From: Metarhizium brunneum
Taxonomy: Eukaryota > Ascomycota > Sordariomycetes > Hypocreales > Clavicipitaceae
Length of the DNA stretch: 64,000 nt
Assembly: GCF_013426205.1 (NCBI RefSeq)
Contig: NC_089424.1
Location: 4,650,001-4,714,000, forward strand
Direction: 5' to 3'
A program made the position numbers and the translations under genes. The notes under the pieces were generated by a model. That model saw only the letters and a list, made by a program, of their open reading frames with translations. It was not told the DNA's origin and searched no databases. Of the stretch, positions 58,856 through 64,000 are shown piece by piece. The stretch's first letter is position 1; every line of letters begins with the position of its first letter.

Positions 58856-59251
58856 CTATGCTTGCGAGGATGGACCCAAAAGACTTCGACAAATTTCTAG
58901 CCAGTATCTCATTTTTGCCTCCTTTATAAATTGACGCTTGTTTTCCGGATACTCCAACTCAAAGAACGCAAATATCTGCATTTCTTTTTTGGTCATGCAG
59001 TACTGGCCGCGGTGCTCAATTTTATTCCAGATGTGGTCACTGAGGGGGCGGAGGACGGCCTCGACAACCCATCTGCCTGCTGGTCCTAGATCCTCACTTG
59101 CTATACGGAATGCGTCCATGGCTTGATCGGGAATGTCCACAGAGTCAGAATCGAAATAAAGCTTAAGCCCTGGCCATACTGGGGCTCTGTCAGAGATCTC
59201 TGAAGTCTGGTTGATCCAAGATTGTGCTGGGCTAGACTCCATCGCCGCCAT
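58856..59251 (-). CDS. small hypothetical protein
   Basis: 131 aa from ATG 59249-59251; the frame is open 21 codons further upstream but lacks an ATG there, so an upstream exon is possible. The sequence has normal amino-acid composition and a pattern of charged helices (FRIASEDLGPAGRWVVEAVL, EYPENKRQFIKEAKMRYWLE). There is no signal peptide or membrane segment and I do not recognise the family. It looks like a real short gene or a gene fragment. No operon-like context. Confidence 0.4.
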   Translation of the reverse strand: MAAMESSPAQSWINQTSEISDRAPVWPGLKLYFDSDSVDIPDQAMDAFRIASEDLGPAGRWVVEAVLRPLSDHIWNKIEHRGQYCMTKKEMQIFAFFELEYPENKRQFIKEAKMRYWLEICRSLLGPSSQA

Positions 59252-62200
59252 CACTCTGACGCCTCCGGGGTTGTCGATAGTTGCTTTGAACAATGTATTG
59301 GCGCAAGGGCTCAAGGTTCAGGATGTGATATAAAATCTTAAGATGTGTGGTAAGGAAGTCTAAAAGAGCCATCCATAATGTGCATTGCCAAAGAAAGGGT
59401 TTTTGCTCGTGTATTTCTAGCTCGGTGAAGGCCGGTGCATTTTTCGCCGAACAAGATAATGCTACTATTGGCAGGGCCGTTTACTCTACTACGCACGGGC
59501 GTAACTTGTCAAACAAACCAGTGCAAGCATTGGATTCATGCATGATGGGCTGATGGTTGAGGCCTGTTCAGCGAGCAACATTTTATCAACTGACATATGT
59601 AACTAGATCCATAAATCTAACACAACCACGGTTAGATAAAAATGCAAATAGCCATGGGGGCTATTCAGACCTTACACGATCAAACTTCCTGCGGCCGAGG
59701 CGGAATCAATGGTTGTTTTACGTTTCGGGCCGTAGGCATGATCGTCGTTGTGCCAGCATCTAAATTGGCCTTTTCGAAACGAGGTTGTGGATCGATGTTC
59801 GCTGCTTGTATTGCAGGTGTTGAATCGCACTGTGTGTTGCTGCCTTTAGGCTGCAGGATTCTGATGATCCCTAATTAGTTCGCTATAAGAAGATGGATCG
59901 GCGTCTGAATTTCAGTCTTTGGATCTCTAGAATTATATTGGAAATCGTACAGGAAATATTCTTACAAGAATCTGTTGCCTTTTGATGGAAATTCACTTTT
60001 TATCAGACAGACCTTGCTGTTCAAGCATTACTATTGATTGGTCCGCTGTCCTTTGAGTACTGCAAGGGGCATCTCTTCTCCACATGGCACTTCTCAAATT
60101 TGGTACACCTCAAGCCCCATACTTTCCCTTACACTGGTTGGTTCCGCCTGGTCCATTTTGTTCCTTGAAAGATCTAGTATCCCCTTGTTTGGCAGGAATT
60201 GGCACGCTAGCAGGGGGACCGTTTTTACTTAGTAAGGGGCCAAGCTCGCGCACTTTTATTGGCTACATATTCACCAAAATTATTACGCGCGTGAACGCCT
60301 AAAGTTCAGTGTGGTAGGACTTGATCACTAAAATGCCTCCGAAGCGCAAAACCCCCATGTCAGACAATAATGGCCAACTGATCTGAATGCATGCGTCACT
60401 AAATGGGTAATGGTTTAGGTGGTCTGTTTTTGCCAACGGCTGGGGCAACCTTTGGGGTTGACCGGCCGGCACCAAAGATAATGCACCACCCAATCCCAGA
60501 GGGATTGGCAGCGATCGAAGCATTTAATGCGATGCATACTGGTTATCAGGTTTCTATCGAAATATATTGGGCCCACTCCTATTGAAACCTCAGGCGAGCC
60601 TCTGGGATGGTTTGACAGCTGTGCACGATGGATTACGGAAAGGTATTGATCTTATCGTGACGGGCTGCAGATCCCCACACACTGACGTTTGACTGGAAAG
60701 GTGGACTGTTGGCTTTGTCACCGAGTTTCTCCAAGGTTTGAGGTTCATTAAACTTGTTCTTACATGTGGATCCCATTCAGCAGATTTTTTAACTACACTG
60801 ATGGATTAAAACAGTTGTTTTAACTGAGGTTTCGGTCATGTCGAAACTCATGTCGATCGACACTCCTTGCAGTTGTGCTCATAATAGTTGACAAACTCCT
60901 TGCATCAAGCGCAGGTAGATCCCCCGCTTTGCCGATATCCAATATCTCACGAGTTGGAATCACCACCTAACTCTACAGGCAAAGGCATCGGCTACTAAGA
61001 AAGTGAGCTACTCAGCGGCTCTGGCTCCTTAGCCAGCTGTTGTTCACTATGGTGTCCAGGACTATCAACAAGTCTCGTGGAATGTCAGGAATCCGGCCCA
61101 AGCAGGAGACGTATTCTGGTTTGTAGTCCGCCGATCTAGATACACATGTTAGGCAAGGGGCAAAGGGCGATGTCTGCACATATCGTATTCAAAGGTGTCA
61201 AAGACTATAGGGTTCCTACAGGTCATGCAGATCTACCAGCTCAGACAGAGTGCGTGAATTGACACCAGTAGGTCGCACGGCGTGTCTCTTTTTCGGTCTC
61301 ATCCAACTTTCACGATCTTACCAGTTCCAGCGACTATTTCTTAACCTCAGACCCTACCGCCTAACCAGACCGTGGCATATTCTGCTTTATCTTAGGTCAA
61401 GGATATCTACGTATTTGATTAATTTCTTGGACCTTTGCATCGTCTTGAGCGTCTTTTTACCTTTTCTTGCGGCAGCGAAGTGCAATGTTGCAAGTCCCAC
61501 AGAGCAACCCGGAAAGTGCGGTCTGCCGGCCAATGGGAGCTAAAAATATTCCAAACTTCCGTGGCCTTGCGTACGCAACCCCTCTGGGTTTCACACATTC
61601 AGATCCGCCGCTGCCGCCAGTGCTACCGCCCCGAGCCCAGAATATTCGGCACTCACGCAAGGTTCAGTCAGTTTGGTGGGTGCCAGACAACCGCAATCCC
61701 AGGCTCGCACAGGGAACATGTGCAGGTGGTGTGAACCCACCAATCGGCGTCGTATCATCAGCTGCCCAGCAACGGGCGACAATCCCATCCGCGACTTATG
61801 AGCATGAAAAAGGCCTAGCAGCCCAACACCCTCGACAGCCGTATCAACAGCCAGGAAAACCGGATTCAGACTTGGCGAGTGGACGGAGACAGCAGGAGAT
61901 TAAAGCAATTGACAATTCCCAGCGCTTGGCTTATGACATCCCGCGACTTGAGGTCGAGCCAGAGCGCACTCCAGCCGAACAGAGTGTCGAACTTGCGAGA
62001 TCCCAAACGCAGCCTACTATGCCTCAGACAAAACTGAAGAACTTCTTTATGAAATTCGGTTTGCTTACTCTCCTTTCGCGAGGGAGATGGTCCAAGTGCA
62101 AGAACAGCTAATCGCCACTCATTACAGCTGCCTCAGACGATACGTGTCAAAACAACAATCTCAGTACGCCATCCGTGTCAGACAAAGTGGATGTTGTTGA

Positions 62201-63566
62201 GCCATGTAGGTATAGAGCTGCTGTCGAGAAGATAACACGCATTCTGGTCACAGCGAGACTAGAGTTGAAAGATCACAGTTTTCTAGCTACAAAATAAGGC
62301 GCTAACCACTGATCCAATTCCAGCGAGTAGAAGTTCGATGTTTTGCTAGATTCGTCACATTACTAGTCACCGTAGAAACGTCTATTGCTGATAACGTCCA
62401 CGGGCTGGCTGATATAACGAGGGACAAGGTCTCTCAAGCTCACCGGTTACTCCATAAACCACCTCCGGCCTCTGCATCTACCTTGGTCATGAACCCTAAA
62501 GCATCTACTACCTCAGCCAGACTGCGGGCTTTAAATCGTTCGATTGGACCAGGAGGCATCAATCACAAGCCGTTGGCCATCTAAGAATACCAGCTTTGTG
62601 CTCCTAACCAGACAAGGCCTCAGCCTCGTGTACGAACTTCAAGAACGGGATGTTCAAGGAGACTTCTCAACTGCATACACGAAGTTCTTTCCCAATCAAA
62701 TTCAATGAAAAAGGCCAAGGTTGAGATAGCAGTTGATTTTGTGTCTGATGGATCGGTTCCTGGGCTCGGGTTTTCTATCGGGGGAATGCATATCATTAAC
62801 TCTGCGATTATATCTGCTGGACAGATCTTCTAGATTGGCGGTAATCGGACCATTTACACTGTTGCTGTGGTGGATTCACACAATGGATAGGCCCTCTCAG
62901 CATCACTTCTAGTGTTCTGCCAGTTGTTCTGCGAGAGATTAGGGCAGTGCGCTCTTTTTGCTGATAAAAGAGCAACGCTGCTTTTCTGGTTCGTGCTCGG
63001 GCCAGTTGGGATGCGGTATATTGGCATAGTAACGCTATTTTGTAGTGAGATAAAATTCTGAATAATCACAAGACTTCGTTCATACCGTCTTTGGATTGAC
63101 GCCAATCCAGCCGTTTACCAAAACGCTTGCATCTTTCCGCTCAGAAATTTTTGGGCACAGAAAGATTAGCGGCTCCGCCGCCACTCCCAACCTTACTCTT
63201 TCCGGACCAGCAATCCCCGCAAGTGGTTGCCATCACGAGGAGACACTGGTGTCAGCTATTCATCAATTACCCACATGAAACGATACATCGCGAGTAGGGC
63301 GTGGGCTTCTTTTACCAAGGCAACCCTGCGACTTGGAACTAAGTTGCATAGCCAATTTAAATGTGATGATGGTAGGTAATGCTCCCCTTTCATTCAGGAA
63401 GCATCAACTTGGAAGCCACTACTAATTGCCCGAACGGAGGCACTACAACGTTGAGACCAGTGGTCATTCTCTCCTCCAGCAAGTGCCTCACACGATCATT
63501 TGTGTTTACGCTTTGTACTTGCCAATTGGAGTCGACAGTCCTGATATACTGATTTAGTGTGAGCAG
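59252..63566. other. long non-coding region with weak coding remnants
   Basis: No complete gene is supported. About 61990-62200 (+) reads as 70 codons of plausible protein (EELLYEIRFAYSPFAREMVQ), and about 62700-62840 (+) gives AKVEIAVDFVSDGSVPGLGF. Both lack starts and are not joined by convincing splice sites, so they may be remnants of a decayed gene. The frame at 61467-62111 is Pro/Gln-rich without a domain. Confidence 0.4.
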
Positions 63567-64000
63567 AATCTCCGCGTCGGGGTCAAATACCGCATTGGCC
63601 GCAAGATTGGCTCCGGTTCGTTCGGCGAAATATACCTGGGCACTAATATCATATCTGGAGAAGTGGTCGCTATTAAGCTTGAATCTATCAGGGCTAAGCA
63701 CCCCCAGCTTGAGTATGAAACCCGCGTCTACGAGTCTCTGGCTGGCGGCGTCGGCATCCCCTTTGTACGCTGGTTTGGTACCGAAGGGGACTACAACGCC
63801 ATGGTACTTGACCTCCTCGGCCCAAGCTTGGAGGACCTGTTCAACTTCTGCAACCGAAAGTTCTCGTTAAAGACTATTCTTCTTCTCGCCGATCAGTTCA
63901 TTTCCCGAATTGAATATATTTATTCAAAGTCTTTCCTCTACCACGATATTAAGCCCAATAACCTCCTTATGGGCATGGGTAAGCGTGGCAACCAAGTTAA
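63567..64000 (+). pseudogene. casein kinase 1-like kinase fragment, runs off the window
   Basis: Reads in one frame from [20 protein letters not shown] (63567 onward; glycine loop) through VVAIKLES (catalytic Lys), [31 protein letters not shown] and [11 protein letters not shown] to [12 protein letters not shown] and GKRGNQV at the window edge. This is very close to fungal CK1 (Hrr25/CkiA class). The in-frame TAG at 63555-63557 sits four codons before the homology and there is no ATG, so the N-terminal MTTMD-type start is missing unless an upstream exon is spliced at the GAGCAG acceptor. The catalytic-loop Arg of HRD is His here (YHD). A start-less duplicated copy is more likely than the essential gene, but the DFG region lies outside the window. 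Confidence 0.7.

Noticed and set aside
63390..63870. Minus- and plus-strand frames overlapping the CK1 fragment
   Set aside because: Shadows of the kinase reading frame, which has clear motif support.

Overview
The window comes from a filamentous ascomycete (Pezizomycotina-type) genome. The evidence is short GT-AG introns of about 50-80 bp, a PalI/Rim9 gene, a fungal C2H2 regulator, fungal-type secondary-metabolism oxidases, a chromodomain-bearing Ty3/gypsy retrotransposon, and long AT-rich blocks almost free of CpA, TpG and CpG, the footprint of repeat-induced point mutation (RIP). Species cannot be fixed from sequence alone.

Layout. 0-6 kb: two intact multi-exon oxidase genes on the + strand, an FAD-dependent monooxygenase (499 aa, C-terminal membrane helix) and a microsomal cytochrome P450 (552 aa). 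Together they look like part of a small metabolite pathway. 6.6-14 kb: an AT-rich block holding a RIP-decayed LTR-type element (217-bp direct repeats at 6646 and 11982) and older relics. 14.0-30.3 kb: two related full-length Ty3/gypsy chromoviruses, 14019-21883 (site duplication CTATA) and 22473-30327 (AGTAG), separated by 589 bp of relic. Both have a broken gag-pol and a cysteine-rich antisense gene at the 3' end. 30.3-38.5 kb: AT-rich relics including a palindromic cluster of repeats, ending in an 18-bp minisatellite.

38.6-44.5 kb: a normal-GC island with a hAT transposase relic, a secreted sphingomyelinase D/phospholipase D-type gene and a secreted cysteine-containing protein. 44.5-49.4 kb: AT-rich again, with a RIP-ruined solo LTR of the same chromovirus family (48585-49031, AAAAT duplication). 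49.4-64 kb: normal GC, with a three-finger C2H2 protein (four exons), a PalI/Rim9 pH-signalling protein (three exons), a small hypothetical gene, short dispersed repeats, and a start-less casein kinase 1-like fragment running off the end.

The strongest unexplained signals are in the chromoviruses. LTR-versus-LTR differences are almost all G-to-A on the sense strand in both elements, unlike the two-strand RIP in the solo LTR. Each element also carries an antisense cysteine-rich ORF that overlaps the pol 3' end and differs between the two elements. All exon joins were made by eye by matching reading frame, splice sites and family motifs; no alignments or searches were run.
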